From Larix kaempferi (lineage: Eukaryota > Streptophyta > Pinopsida > Pinales > Pinaceae): a stretch of DNA of 64,000 nt. Location: NCBI GenBank assembly GCA_027924585.1, contig BSBM01001662.1, positions 186,001 to 250,000 of the forward strand, given 5' to 3'. Below, in pieces: positions 1-10,776 of this stretch (position 1 is the stretch's first letter; every line of letters begins with the position of its first letter). Under the pieces are notes generated by a model. The model did no database searches, was not told the DNA's origin, and worked only from the letters and a program-made list of their open reading frames with translations. The translations under genes were made by a program, and so were the position numbers.

Positions 1-225
1 CCATCAGAATCAAATTGTACACTTTTAGTTCATCTAATACTATATCAGTCTTCAATATCGACATGCCAATGGTCTAAACATACCAATCGTTGTGATCGAC
101 CGAATCCTAATTGCTCTCTATCCATATATTGAAATTCCTATGGGTATGGTAATTAGTATGCTAAATTTTAATTTTTAATTAGTATCATTATTGATAAAAT
201 TGTCATATAAAACAAAATAAAAAAC

Positions 226-432
226 CTATGTTACAAATGTCATATATTTGATAACCTATGTAACATTGTTATGTTATAACAAATGTCAATATATATTTGA
301 TAACCTATGTTATAACAAATGTCAATATATATTTGATAACCTATGTAACATTGTTATGTTATAACAAATGTCAATATATATTTGATAACCATGTAACATT
401 GTTATGTCATAACAAATGTCATATATTTGACA
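226..432. repeat. AT-rich tandem repeat, about 48-bp unit
   Basis: Four to five imperfect head-to-tail copies. The marker ataacaaatgtca recurs at 276, 312, 361 and 409, with a related start near 229; spacings are about 47, 36, 49 and 48, so one copy carries a 12-bp deletion. An open frame crosses it only because the unit has few stops. No gene is claimed. Confidence 0.85.
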
Positions 433-490
433 ACTTTTTAACATTGTCGACGGTTAAAAACAAAAACAAAAACATATGTTATGTCCACAG

Positions 491-1400
491 GTTTGATGTG
501 ATTCATTTTGGTAATTTGCTAACTGTGAAACACTCTATTGCTCTCGATGTTCGACCGCACCAGCTAGTGCTTTCAAACTGCTACAATCCCATCTCCTCTT
601 GGAACTCTCACCGTGCAATTGCTACAAGAGGAGTTTACGTTGGTTTCGTGTGCTCTCACCATTTTTGCAAATCCCCGCAGACCCTCAATGGCAGCTGTAA
701 GTGGATTCTAATTTACCAGACTTGCAGTAATGGAACTCAAATTTGTCAAAAAAACAATGTTGGAGATAGAAGTAGTATTGGTAGACCCTAAATGGTTGCT
801 TGTGTTGATTGCTAAGATAGGGTTTTTCGTCCTCTGCCAACTATTGATATCTGTGTTGGAGATATGTCCAATCATGAATTTATTATGAATGTTGTGGTAA
901 ATTCGATATGGAAATGAGTATTTTTATAGGTTATGTGTGGTCCTTTGTTAGTCGTTATGCTTTGGTAGGGTTTCGGGTTTGATGTGATTACTTTTGGTGA
1001 TTTGCTAACTGTCTCTGTCGAGCTTAACGAAAACGCTATGTTGCTCTCATTCGAACGCACTAGCTAGTGCATGCAACTGGCTACAATTCCATTTCCTCTT
1101 GCAACTCTCACCATGCAATTGCTACGAGGGGGGTTGAAGTTGGTTTTGTGTTCTCCGGCCATTTGTGCAAATCCCCGCAGACCCTAAATTGCAATGATAA
1201 GTGGATTCTAATTCACCAGACTTGCAGTAATGGAACTCAAATTTGTCTAAAAAACAATGCTCTAGATAGAGCTAGTATTGGTAGACCCTAAATGGTTGCT
1301 TGTGTCTGTTGCTGAGATAGGGTTTTTCGTCCTCTTCCAACTATCGATATCTGTGTTGGAGATATGTCCAATCCTGAATTGCTTATGAATGCTATGGTAA
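491..1400. repeat. Direct duplication of a ~420-bp block
   Basis: A block beginning gtttgatgtgatt at 491 recurs at 977, an offset of 486 bp, and the similarity runs to about 912 and 1400. Both copies hold an open + strand frame that ends at the homologous stop (789-791 and 1289-1291) with mostly the same residues, including shared Cys and Trp positions. This could be a repeated non-coding block or a decayed short exon. I do not recognise the peptide, so I annotate it as a repeat. Confidence 0.75.
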
Positions 1401-3001
1401 ATTATGCATTTGAATGTGACTATGTGGAACCTTTTTGATAAAATTGTTTGCAAGTAGGGAGGTAAATTTTGGGGTTAAGCTGGGAGGGTTTTGCGCAAGC
1501 ATTCCCTCATATATATTCCACCCCTTGCAACCCGCTCTTTGTCCGTGACCTCCTTCACTGTGCGTGTTCCTTTGGGATTTTTAAACCCTCCTCTATTGAG
1601 TCAAATTTCTGCATTTTATGGGTTCGAATTAGGTGTTGTTGATTTCATTTGTTAATTGGGTTGTTTTGATTTTATAACTAAACCAATATACATGGAATGC
1701 TTGTTGTTGATTGATGTAAAGGCTGTAGTTCTATTTAACAAATAAATACTGATACAAAGTTCATTGATATGGTTTTTGAAAACAGTTGCAAACCAGTTTT
1801 ATTTGGATATTTCCATGCAAGTGGATTCTTGGAATATGAATTAGATATGTGCTCATTATCACATTTTGAGGATGTTTATGCCTGCAATTTAATTTTGATT
1901 TTAAGCAATCTTAAATCTCTCTACTGGTAGCAACATTCTCCTTGGTTTGAGATGATGTGAGTTGGGAGCTTTGCTGTAATCCTAATTTTGGTTTAAGCAG
2001 TTTTGTATCTCCGCCTTTTGCCACATTCTCTTGATTTGAGCTGGTGAGAGTTTGAGGCTTTTCTGCTATCCTGCAAACATTTCTTGGGTTCTCTGCCCAT
2101 GATTTGAAGGCATAGTTTAACCTTCATGGCCATAGAAGAATGATTGTCTCAATGATATTGTACCTAGCTTTTAGATTTTGGTTTTGGAATTTGAACCAGA
2201 TTGCTTTCCAAGTTGTATGTGAAAATTTTAGTAATTTTTTAAAATAAAACACTATGTTTCTGGGTATCAATGCTGAGGATGTGAATTCTCATTTGGTCTT
2301 TTACGCTCATCTGGATTTATATGTAGATTTTGGATGTGATAGTTGTTTTAATTGGCGATATTAATGTGATTGCTTCAAACGAGGTCTTGAATTTCAACTC
2401 TTAGCCCTGAAAGTGCTCTGGATATCACTGCTTTGAACAACATCAATGACCCTGCTTCCTATTCATTCTCACCTCTTCATTCACCTATTTCAAATGACCC
2501 CCTTGCATCTGCTGAGACATCTTCTCCTTTTACTTGGTTGAAATAATACTTGATACAATGTGCATATTTATAGCACATAACAGGCCTCCTAGGCATCAAT
2601 CATGGCTTGTCTTTCACAACCATCTGCACATAGTATTTAGATGATGCTCTCGCATGTATAGTATTCCCCACACATTTGATTGCAACTATGAGGTACTATC
2701 CACAATGATTTGACTCTAAATCTTGATTCACCTCAGTCTTAGATCTAAGGTGTTTTAATGTGTCAATGACTAATAAGAGAATATTTGATTCAAAATGGTT
2801 ACTAATAAGAGAATATTTGACACAGAAGAATGCTGCTAATTTTTAACAAGCGGGCCTGAAACAAGCTAGCCTGGTGCAAGCGATCTCGAGGCCCATAACC
2901 CAGAAGTAAACATGGAAATCTATGCTTGAACCAATGGAAAATATTAGATCTATACTATTGATTGTAATATCATGTGGTTGGATTATATGCAAGACTAGAA
3001 A
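1401..3001. other. Gene-free stretch
   Basis: No supportable ORF. A TATA-like string (catatatattcc) near 1508 is followed by a C/T-rich stretch that could be an old promoter or leader, but no coding region follows. A degenerate direct repeat (acattctc...tttgag...gtgag) lies at about 1931 and 2021, and a short direct repeat (actaataagagaatatttga) at about 2768 and 2801. Nothing else was seen. Confidence 0.5.
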
Positions 3002-3661
3002 CCTAGGTGGAAGTTGCGACATACTGAAGTGTTAAATGCTAACTTACAGGGATCTGATGCTTTTAATATACTAGTGCCGCAACTCAGAAGACTGCCTATG
3101 GGATCCAGTATTGTACCAGAGATGATTTACAACAACTCCCTGAGAAAAGAAGCCGATGCAAGCAATTCATTAACAAACCTATACCATGATCTTACCTTAA
3201 TCTCGTTAGAGGGCTCTACATGCCACCCCGGGCTAAAACCAGAACAACAGTACTACTGTATTAACCGGATACGTTCTCTTGAAGCATGGCCACATAAATA
3301 TGCTAGTCTTCAGTTTCCAAGTACTACACACACTTATGAAAAATATAGAAAATTATGGTGGAAATTCTTGAGAAAAGAAAATACAGATAGAACCTATTAT
3401 ACAATGCTAAAGTTTGGACTTCAAATTCCCGAAATCTATGAGGACCCTGCATTCTACATCCCTGATTGGATGAGAGACTGGTGGCAGTCATTCGGCATCA
3501 ACCTGACAGCATTATCACTAGATGTTATTTATAATCTGAAATGGGTAGTTGGAGAGTCCCTCGATCAGGTCAAAGATATTTTGCAGACAAAGATTACTGA
3601 GGATCAATCATTGGGTACTACATTAAATACAATCAACCATGGCTTGTCAAAACCTGCATAG
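3002..3661 (+). CDS. Unrecognised ORF, about 220 codons, probably transposon-derived
   Basis: This frame is open from just after a TAG at 2996 to a TAG at 3659, much longer than the AT-rich surroundings predict. There is no ATG near its 5' end (the first one is well inside), so it is probably an internal exon or a fragment. The C-terminal half is rich in aromatic residues: a K-LWWKFLRKE stretch near codon 115, then PDWMRDWWQSFG near codon 158. A Trp-rich core before a long helix resembles gag-like or plant mobile-element proteins in general, but I cannot assign a family. The final TAG may be a mutated CAG, because the frame runs on for about 20 codons after it. No neighbouring gene explains it. 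Confidence 0.5.
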   Translation, partial: PRWKLRHTEVLNANLQGSDAFNILVPQLRRLPMGSSIVPEMIYNNSLRKEADASNSLTNLYHDLTLISLEGSTCHPGLKPEQQYYCINRIRSLEAWPHKYASLQFPSTTHTYEKYRKLWWKFLRKENTDRTYYTMLKFGLQIPEIYEDPAFYIPDWMRDWWQSFGINLTALSLDVIYNLKWVVGESLDQVKDILQTKITEDQSLGTTLNTINHGLSKPA

Positions 3662-5642
3662 ACGTCCACATGCATCATAATAGACACGTGGTTCAGAGGT
3701 CTATTTATTCAAAGGCATGGTGCAATGTAGACAACGCCTATCGAGAAATTTTTGGTCCACCATACTTCGATGATTTGTAAATATCTCAAAAGAATTTGGC
3801 TATGAGTGGGGCCTGTCCATTCAGATTGTCATGAAGATTGTAAGGAAAGTCATAAAAACTTTTAGATCTTACTATTGAAAGTCATAATAACTTTAAGATG
3901 TTTTCCATAATGGTTAGTCATGGTTTGGTTGTTTCCAACACTTATATCTCTCACTTATTTCACTTAAGTTAAGGCTTAAATTGTCAAGGATTTGAATGTT
4001 TGCATCAAGCATGTGTGGTGTGTAACGGTTGTTTGAGGGTCTTACATAAAATTCCCCACACATTTAATTGCAACTAACACATTGGTCCCGAATGTTGTTA
4101 TTTAATTATTTATCCTAATGGTAATATCAAAGACCTATATGATTTTGACTATTAGATGCTGAGGTGGCATCCTTCGGATGTTTGCTTGCATGGGAGACTA
4201 GATTGCTCCCCTTATTTGGCATATCTTTTAGTTATTTGGAGGCATAGACAACTAAATAAATAACAACATTTGGGAGGAAATCAGAACTACCCATATATGT
4301 TTAATTACTATTGTAGCTTGTCAGTATAGGGCCTAGAATTGCCCAAATGTGAGGTATAAAGCATGTTCATTGCCTTCCATTGTCCACAGTTGGCATGGGA
4401 TGCCCAAAATTCATTTTACAACTAATAAAAAGGAAAAGTCACACTTTAGACTTGTGAATTGAATATGAAAATACATTCTGGTAGCTTTTTAACTGCCTGT
4501 CCTATGATAGCTATAGTATCTAACAAATTTCCCAAGTAAAAGCAAGCAAGAGAAATACATTTGTAGGTAGTTCCAATCTTAGGAGTGTGCAACATATTCT
4601 ATTAATTACAATGCTATTAAATCCCATGGGGGGCGATTGGAATACTAATGAGAGGGGCTCACCAAGTCCTATGGTACCCAAGCATTATCAAGAACCACAT
4701 TATTGTATAGAATTGAACCATAAGGGATTCCAAGGCTTATAGAGTAAAACACCAATGTTCAAAAGCTTCCTGAAACCAATATTTTTGCCTTGTCTACATT
4801 TGGCCTAGTTCTCTTGATTTTGTGTGTTACCCCCTTTTTGTGATTAATGTGTTTATCTTACATTACATGTCACTGAAAATTGTATTGGAACATTGACCTA
4901 ACTGGTAGTGTTGAATTTTCTTCAACACATGAGTGACCGACTAGGGACTGCTCTTAGGTTGACATCTTTCTGGTTTGGTCCTCCTGCTTGGTTGATGGAT
5001 ACACTCATTATTGATTGAAATTTATTTATTTTTTAAATAAAAAAAAACCAATATAGTCGGAAAATAAATATACACATAGTGTCTGAAAATAGTCTTTGAA
5101 AATCAAATTTCTCATGGCCTTTTGAGTGCCAATTTGCATGGATTTGAAATTTTCAACATGTCTAAGGTGTAATATTTCACCTAAGTTACCTGATTTATTT
5201 TGCGTTCTCTGCTGTAGTATTTTATAGATTTTTTGTTTAAGATGTATTGACATGAAACATTTACGAACATTGCTGCAATGTACTCTTGAGTGGACCATCT
5301 CACTGTAGTTATGGTTTGTTGAGCTGATATAGTCAATTAATGTTTCTTAGTTGAGTGATTTTGCCAAACATTTCACTATCAAACAGTTTTCATATGCATT
5401 AGCATAAAATACCAACATGTAAATTTTAAAAATGAATGGTAGGTTGCTAGAAATATGCCATTCAAAGAAAGAGGTTAGGCTGCCAATAATATGCCTAGCA
5501 GTGTTGGAAGGAGAAGTAAATGGGTTAGGCATGTCTCTCCTAAGCCTCAGATTTGAGGGAACTAAATGTATACTTTCAAAGAAGAGAGAAAGGACCATCC
5601 TATTTATTCTTGTTTTATGGAGTGTAGGTACCACCAAATAGG
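3662..5642. other. Gene-free stretch before the SET-domain gene
   Basis: AT-rich DNA with only short shadow ORFs and no repeat clear enough to call. It may hold the 5' end of the transposon carrying the SET gene, but I looked for the CACTACTAC end seen at 22753 and did not find it here. Confidence 0.4.
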
Positions 5643-6387
5643 TATCTTCCTGATCTATCTTCCTCAAGTGATGATGAAGATATACTTGGAGAGGTTGAAA
5701 GTGAGACAAGCTATACTAGATCTACCAGTTTTATATCAACTAGATCTGAAAAGATAAGGAAAAGATTCCATAGATGCATGAAATATTTTATTGCCAACGG
5801 TGGGTTGTGTAATTATGATGCTGGGAGCATAGGAGACATGGATTTTCCATTGAGGTATAAACATCTAGTGCAACGATGGGTACCTAATCTGCTACCTCAA
5901 GTGGACACAGATTTCCTCATAAAAGGGAGGATGTATCGGATTGCTCCTTCATCCTTACATGGATTGGGGCTATTTTCCATGGATGGAATAACGGTCTGCT
6001 ATGGCACTGTAACCGAATTGATGGAGTATGTAGGACCACTATATAGATACAATAACTGGTTGATCTTGGTCCAATATACTCAAAGTATGCGGAGATACGG
6101 AGTTGCTGCAAATTATATTCAAATAGCATAAAAAAAATAAAAACAAAGGGGCGACTATGTATATTGATGGGAGACCAAAAGCATCTGGAAACGTTGCTGG
6201 CTTTATAAATAGTACACGGCCAGTGACAACAAATAAGCAACCAAATTGCGAATTCGAGGCATGCGAACATCATCGTATATTTGTATGTGCAATAAAAAAA
6301 ATAGTTGCAAGTGAAGAGTTGTTGATCGATTACAACTTAAATAGAATAGATGTGGCTTCTGTGGTCCAAGGGAACCGTGGACAGTAA
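5643..6387 (+). pseudogene. SET domain (histone-lysine methyltransferase-like), frameshifted
   Basis: SET domains transfer methyl groups from S-adenosylmethionine to lysine, usually on histones. The frame can be followed from 5643, upstream of the first ATG at 5778: a Ser/Asp/Glu-rich leader (LSSSSDDEDILGEVESE), a basic patch (RKRFHRC), then SET motifs in order. These are SSLHGLGLFS near 5949, a Y-rich segment to 6119, then after a break YIDGRPKASGNVAGFINST (6160-6216), NCEFE at 6246, and an I-x-x-xEELLIDYN end near 6312. The break lies at 6129-6157: a TAA, then a change of frame, in a run of A's. Otherwise the core is intact, including the G-x-x-x-x-x-IN-S and ELLIDYN signatures. The frame ends at a lost splice donor near 6385 and the downstream exons share the strand, so this looks like the 5' part of a larger transposon gene rather than a host methyltransferase. 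Confidence 0.8.
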
Positions 6388-6608
6388 AAAAATATGCCTC
6401 ATGAGGTAAACACCAAAAGTAGTAACCAAACATGACTGCACTAACTAAATGATTGGTTTTCTTCTGTTAACATTTGATTTCCACTGTTGCCATTCGCTTT
6501 ATTCATGCTTATTATGAATATGTCCATGTGATTACATGGAAATTACATTGCTATGAATATCTCATTTTTGTTTTTGATGCAATTATTGACTACTGAATTT
6601 TTTTTTAG

Positions 6609-7230
6609 GTTGGCGGTAATGGAAAAGCACATGCCTCTTCCATGGTACAGGGTGACCATGGAAGGTCAGCATCTACACCTCGTCAGGTAAATGTTAAATA
6701 TAGTAAATAAATATGACTACAATAACAAGATGTTCCGATTTTCACTGTTAGCATTCACTTTTTCCGTGCTTATTGTTAATATTTCCATATGAAAGCATGC
6801 TTATTAAACTGTGGCAGGAGTTTGCTCATGGCCATGGAGAAGAACATGTATCTTCTACTTCTGAGGTAAAAATTAATATTAATGCAATATCTCATTTTTC
6901 TTTATGTTACAATTATTTAGTCTGAGGTAAACGTTTATTTATTGATTTATTGTCTCGGTGTGGCGCCATTGGAAAGTCACCTACTGCTTCCATGGTTGAG
7001 GGTGACTGTGGAAGGTCACACTCTGTGGCCCGTCAGGTAATTGTTTAGTAAAATAAGTAAATGTTTCAATTTAGTACATTCACATTTTTCTGAGCTTATG
7101 ATGGATTACTGGATCATTTTTCTGACATTATGACGGATTACTGGTTCATTTAGGACCGTGGAAAGGCACCTACTCCTTCCACGGTGACGGTTCCTCATGG
7201 ACACTCACCGGTCATAACACCGAGTCAATT
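6609..7230 (+). CDS. Ladder of duplicated small exons in the SET transposon gene
   Basis: Four short exons encode related Gly/His/Ser/Thr-rich peptides. Exon 6609-6686 is 26 codons (contains GNGKAHASSMVQGDHGRS) with a clean TTTTTTAG acceptor and GTAAAT donor. Exon 6818-6865 is 16 codons (FAHGHGEEHVSSTSE) with clean splice sites. A block at about 6959-7036 is plainly homologous to the first (IGKSPTASMVEGDCGRS), but its acceptor AG reads CG. Exon 7154 to about 7228 starts after TTTAG (DRGKAPTPSTV), and its donor GT has been lost. The introns between them are also similar (attcRctttWttcatgcttatt near 6491 and 6751), so whole exon-intron modules were duplicated. The peptide is probably a flexible linker. 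Confidence 0.65.
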
Positions 7231-7332
7231 AAATATTAGTGCATAACACTAACTTAATCTTCATTACAATATCAATATTTGAATGATGTTAAAATTATAT
7301 TGCATAATTAACTTATTGTTTGATGAATTTAG

Positions 7333-9388
7333 TGACGTGCACCAGCTCTGGGTGATAAGGGGTTTGAGGAAGAGATTTTCTATTCCACTGACCCAATGCA
7401 CACTTTTGGAGTAGCCTTGAAAAAGGCAAATTGTGAAATTCTTTCCTTGGCTCGCCAAAGGCCCTTGTAACAGGAGAACAAGGAAAAGATTCTAGAGCTG
7501 CAAGTGGTTATAAAGTGTTATGGGGTAAGTGGCATCTTCACAATTTTTTTTAAGCTATGTCATGATTTCATATCTGATATTATGTTTTTTATCATTCCAA
7601 GTGATCTTATAAAGTAAAGTTTATTGTTTGTAGGATTTTTTAAAACCCGTGACTACAGAACCTGCCGCGATAGGTATAGGTAGCAGTGATGGTCCAATTC
7701 AACAAAAAAAAAGCAATGTACCAATGAGGCTTTTTTCCACTCCTATAGTTGGCCTCGATTCCATTGATGATGGCACTGGTGAGAGAGAGCATGATGCCAT
7801 GCTGGATCATGGTGAGAGAGAGCATGATGCCATGCCGAAGCATGGTGAGAGAGAGCATGATGAGATGGAGCCTAGGACTCCACATGACTCTGGAGATGAA
7901 TGTACTATAGACAAACATGAAACTTTTTATGGTGCAACACGAGTTAAAAGCACTGGAAAACTAGATCTCACCTTTTTGGTGGATGACTCTTGTGTTCCTT
8001 TCAAGATCCAGAAAATTGCTGGTATTTATCCATTATTTTTTTTTATTTTAATCATGAAATTGAAATAGACATACGTTGAAATTATTATAAATTAATGGAT
8101 TACATGTTTATGTAGGAAACAATGTCTTCTACAGGCATTTGAATGACAAAGCCTTGGATCTGTTTGGCCCCACCATTCACACACGGTGGAATAGACAAGA
8201 TAGCACTAAGAGAGATGAGTTGATTGACCACATGGTCAACTTGTTCGGAAATACTTTCAACATGAAAGTTGTTGCAAGGTTAGCCGGTGAGAATTTGAAA
8301 TATACCAAGGCTCAATATAGGGAAATATTGCAAGCTTACCTCAGGCATGAGCGCCCTCCCATGGTTCCTGAGAAAGAGTGGAAGGCACTGATAGATGATG
8401 CAAAGGAGAACTTGCAAAAAAGACAAGGAAAACAACCACGGCCTGGTAAAGCAAGGTACAACATATATCACATTTTTACTGAAATAAGCTCAATTGTTTT
8501 TTTCTTTTTTTGTTTTAAGTAATATTTTTGATATCTAAGGTTTTTGAAAATTTTCATATATAGGCTACCTGACACCTCCAAAGCAACCAAGGCTAATATG
8601 GAAAAGCACTGGCAACATAGACTGGGCCAGGGTGGCTATAGAAAACTAAAAGCAAGAATTGTAAGTATTAAATGATTAGTTGTCGGGAATACTTATTTAA
8701 CAATACCGAACAAATATTTGATTTTGATACTAGAAATTTTAAAATGTGTTATCATGCATTGCAGGGAAATACGTTCCAAGCTACTGCCATTGACGAAGAC
8801 CTAAAGCTTGGTTTTAAAAGTGTGGTTGAACATCAGAAAAGCTTGGGGCAGACTCCAATCTCCCCAATGACGCAAATGCAGGTATATCACCAATTGTAGT
8901 ATACTATTAAAGTCTATTCAGTACTTCTGATTATATCACCCATAACTAAAAATTTATGTTTGTTTATAAGCAACAATGTAACCACAGCAGTGAATCTAGC
9001 GCTACTCAGCAAGTACAAGTTGATGTTGGGGTGAACATTTCCCATGATAGTGTGGAGCATAGTGTCCATTCCGGTATGTATGCTTTGGAAATAGAAAAGT
9101 ATACTGGTATTAGATGTATATATTTCCTGACCTAAACTTATAAATTTTCTTCTTTCAATGGAAGACCCTATAGCTCAGGAGCATGAAGTGCAAGGGGAAG
9201 CAACTATACCTTCAATTAACACCCCAATTGTCACATCTATAGAGACTGGTAAAGAGAAATATTGTAATTTTAATCAAAATAATGAAATATTTATTTCAAA
9301 AATAATTCAATGTCATAAACATATGCACCTCATTTCCGTTGTTGCAGTTCACACCCCTACAGAACTGCCTCCACGCCCTGCTCAGTGA
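7333..9388 (+). pseudogene. 3' exons of the SET transposon gene; transposon-like protein
   Basis: Eight exons join in phase with GT..AG sites: 7333-7524, 7634-8021, 8116-8455, 8564-8660, 8765-8881, 8971-9073, 9165-9248 and 9348-9388. The product has a coiled-coil-like segment (ILELQVVIK), three near-identical GEREHD-A/E-M repeats (about 7782-7866), then a folded region beginning ALDLFGPTIHTRW (8151) and containing KHWQHRLGQGGYRKLKARI (8602-8660). The spacing of Trp, His and Arg in the last part recalls the C-terminal region of plant Ptta/En/Spm (CACTA) proteins, Pfam Transposase_24, but this is a weak resemblance judged by eye. There are two in-frame stops: TAA at 7468 (CAA expected) and the terminal TGA at 9386, after which an open frame (RTRSGTNEG) continues, so CGA may have become TGA. 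Most other splice sites are intact, so decay is recent or selection lasted until recently. Confidence 0.6.
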
Positions 9389-10112
9389 CGTACAAGAAGT
9401 GGCACAAATGAGGGCATGGAAACACAAACAATGATAGGGATATTGCAGTAAATATTGCGCCAATTGATGATTGTGATACCGTACTCGCAAGTTATTTCAA
9501 TGCAAAAAAACAGAAATCAAAGAAAAGTAGTTCATGACTTGTATTTTGATGGATATAGATGTTGTTAGTATGAAACATTGTTAGTATGTAACATAGATAA
9601 CTTTTATTTTTTTTATTTACGAGGTACTTATCTTTTATGTGATGCTCTTAGCAATTTTCCCATTTATATCTTTTATTTTTGTAGAATTTGAAATTTAAAT
9701 TCAAATGTCATCACTCTTTATAATTTGATTACTACCCAATACATCTCGAGGACCAACTTCAGCACAGGGACCACATAGGAGTGCTGAAGTTGATAGAGAT
9801 CAAATTTATGTTGTAAAATATTTTACTATTGCTTTAGCACTATTCATAAATAGTACCACACTTCAGATCTGATTTTTGGTTAAATGTTAACGTGGAGATC
9901 TTCAACTATACCTCTCTTACTGTTATATGATCAATATGTTTATTTTATCAACTTTTACTGAAAAAGATGAAAATTATGTTATAAGATTATTGCCCATTAC
10001 ATCTCGAGGACCAACTTCAGCACAGGGATCACAAAGGAGTGCTTAAGTTGATAGAGATCTAAATTATGTTAACACATGTGGCTTTTATTTTCTATAGTAC
10101 AAGGTACTTATC
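9389..10112. other. 3' flank of the transposon gene with duplicated blocks
   Basis: No gene. The block acatctcgaggaccaactt (with about 45 bp of following sequence) occurs at about 9741 and 9999, 260 bp apart. A second repeated block, ggtacttatct preceded by a T-rich stretch, occurs at about 9622 and 10102; the second copy is interrupted by the retrotransposon that starts at 10113. Confidence 0.65.
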
Positions 10113-10763
10113 TGTATCAACAATGTGATAGCAGTTTCAATATAGAAAGCAAAAACAATTATGAATTAAATCTAAATCTAAACTAACATGTGCATATAAC
10201 AAATAAATCTAAAAACGATTCATAGAAAGAACAAGAAATAAAAGAATGTTTTGTATTATCATACCTCAAATGGTGGGGATTTGTGGTGTTGAGCAGCTCA
10301 AAGGTTGAGATGCTCCAGGATCCAATGGTCTCTTCTCGAAGATTGCTACAATGGTCAAGAACTCAAGAGAGATTTTGACAGCATGAGGATAGGATGATGG
10401 ATGGATGGAAAGTGAGGAGCCCCTACCACCTTTTTATAGTTTTTGGTGGTGGGGAATACCATTATGGTTTCGAGGAAACCAATGGTATTGACCAACATGG
10501 TTTAGGTACCTTTTCCCCTCTTTTCTCCTTTTTTGAATATTTTGAATATTTTTATTTCCTTTTAATATTTTTGGGAATTCTGGACCATGTTTTAGGGGTT
10601 TTTATGTTTTTTGAGGAAAAATATATCTTTTGAGGGGAAAAAGGGTGTATTATGGTCTTTTGGTGACCTTTTGATGGCTTTAGAGGCTCAAATGGTGGAA
10701 AAGTGGACAAATGGGTCATGTGAGTAAGGAAATGAGCTAGTGAGCACTTTTTGGGTGTTAACA
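10113..10763 (-). repeat. 3' LTR (651 bp)
   Basis: On the - strand it runs from TGTTAACACCC (10763) to GTTGATACA (10113), so it has the standard TG..CA ends. It matches 19421-20071 along its whole length. Confidence 0.9.
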
Positions 10764-10776
10764 GATTGCCCCCTGA
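10764..10776 (-). other. Polypurine tract of the retrotransposon
   Basis: On the - strand, CAGGGGGCAATC sits directly before the TGTTAACA start of the 3' LTR. A G-rich tract at this place primes plus-strand DNA synthesis, and it fixes the orientation of the element. Confidence 0.75.

Noticed and set aside
5643-6387. Host histone methyltransferase gene
   Set aside because: It has a frameshift, no host-type accessory domain, and continues on the same strand into duplicated small exons and transposon-like sequence.
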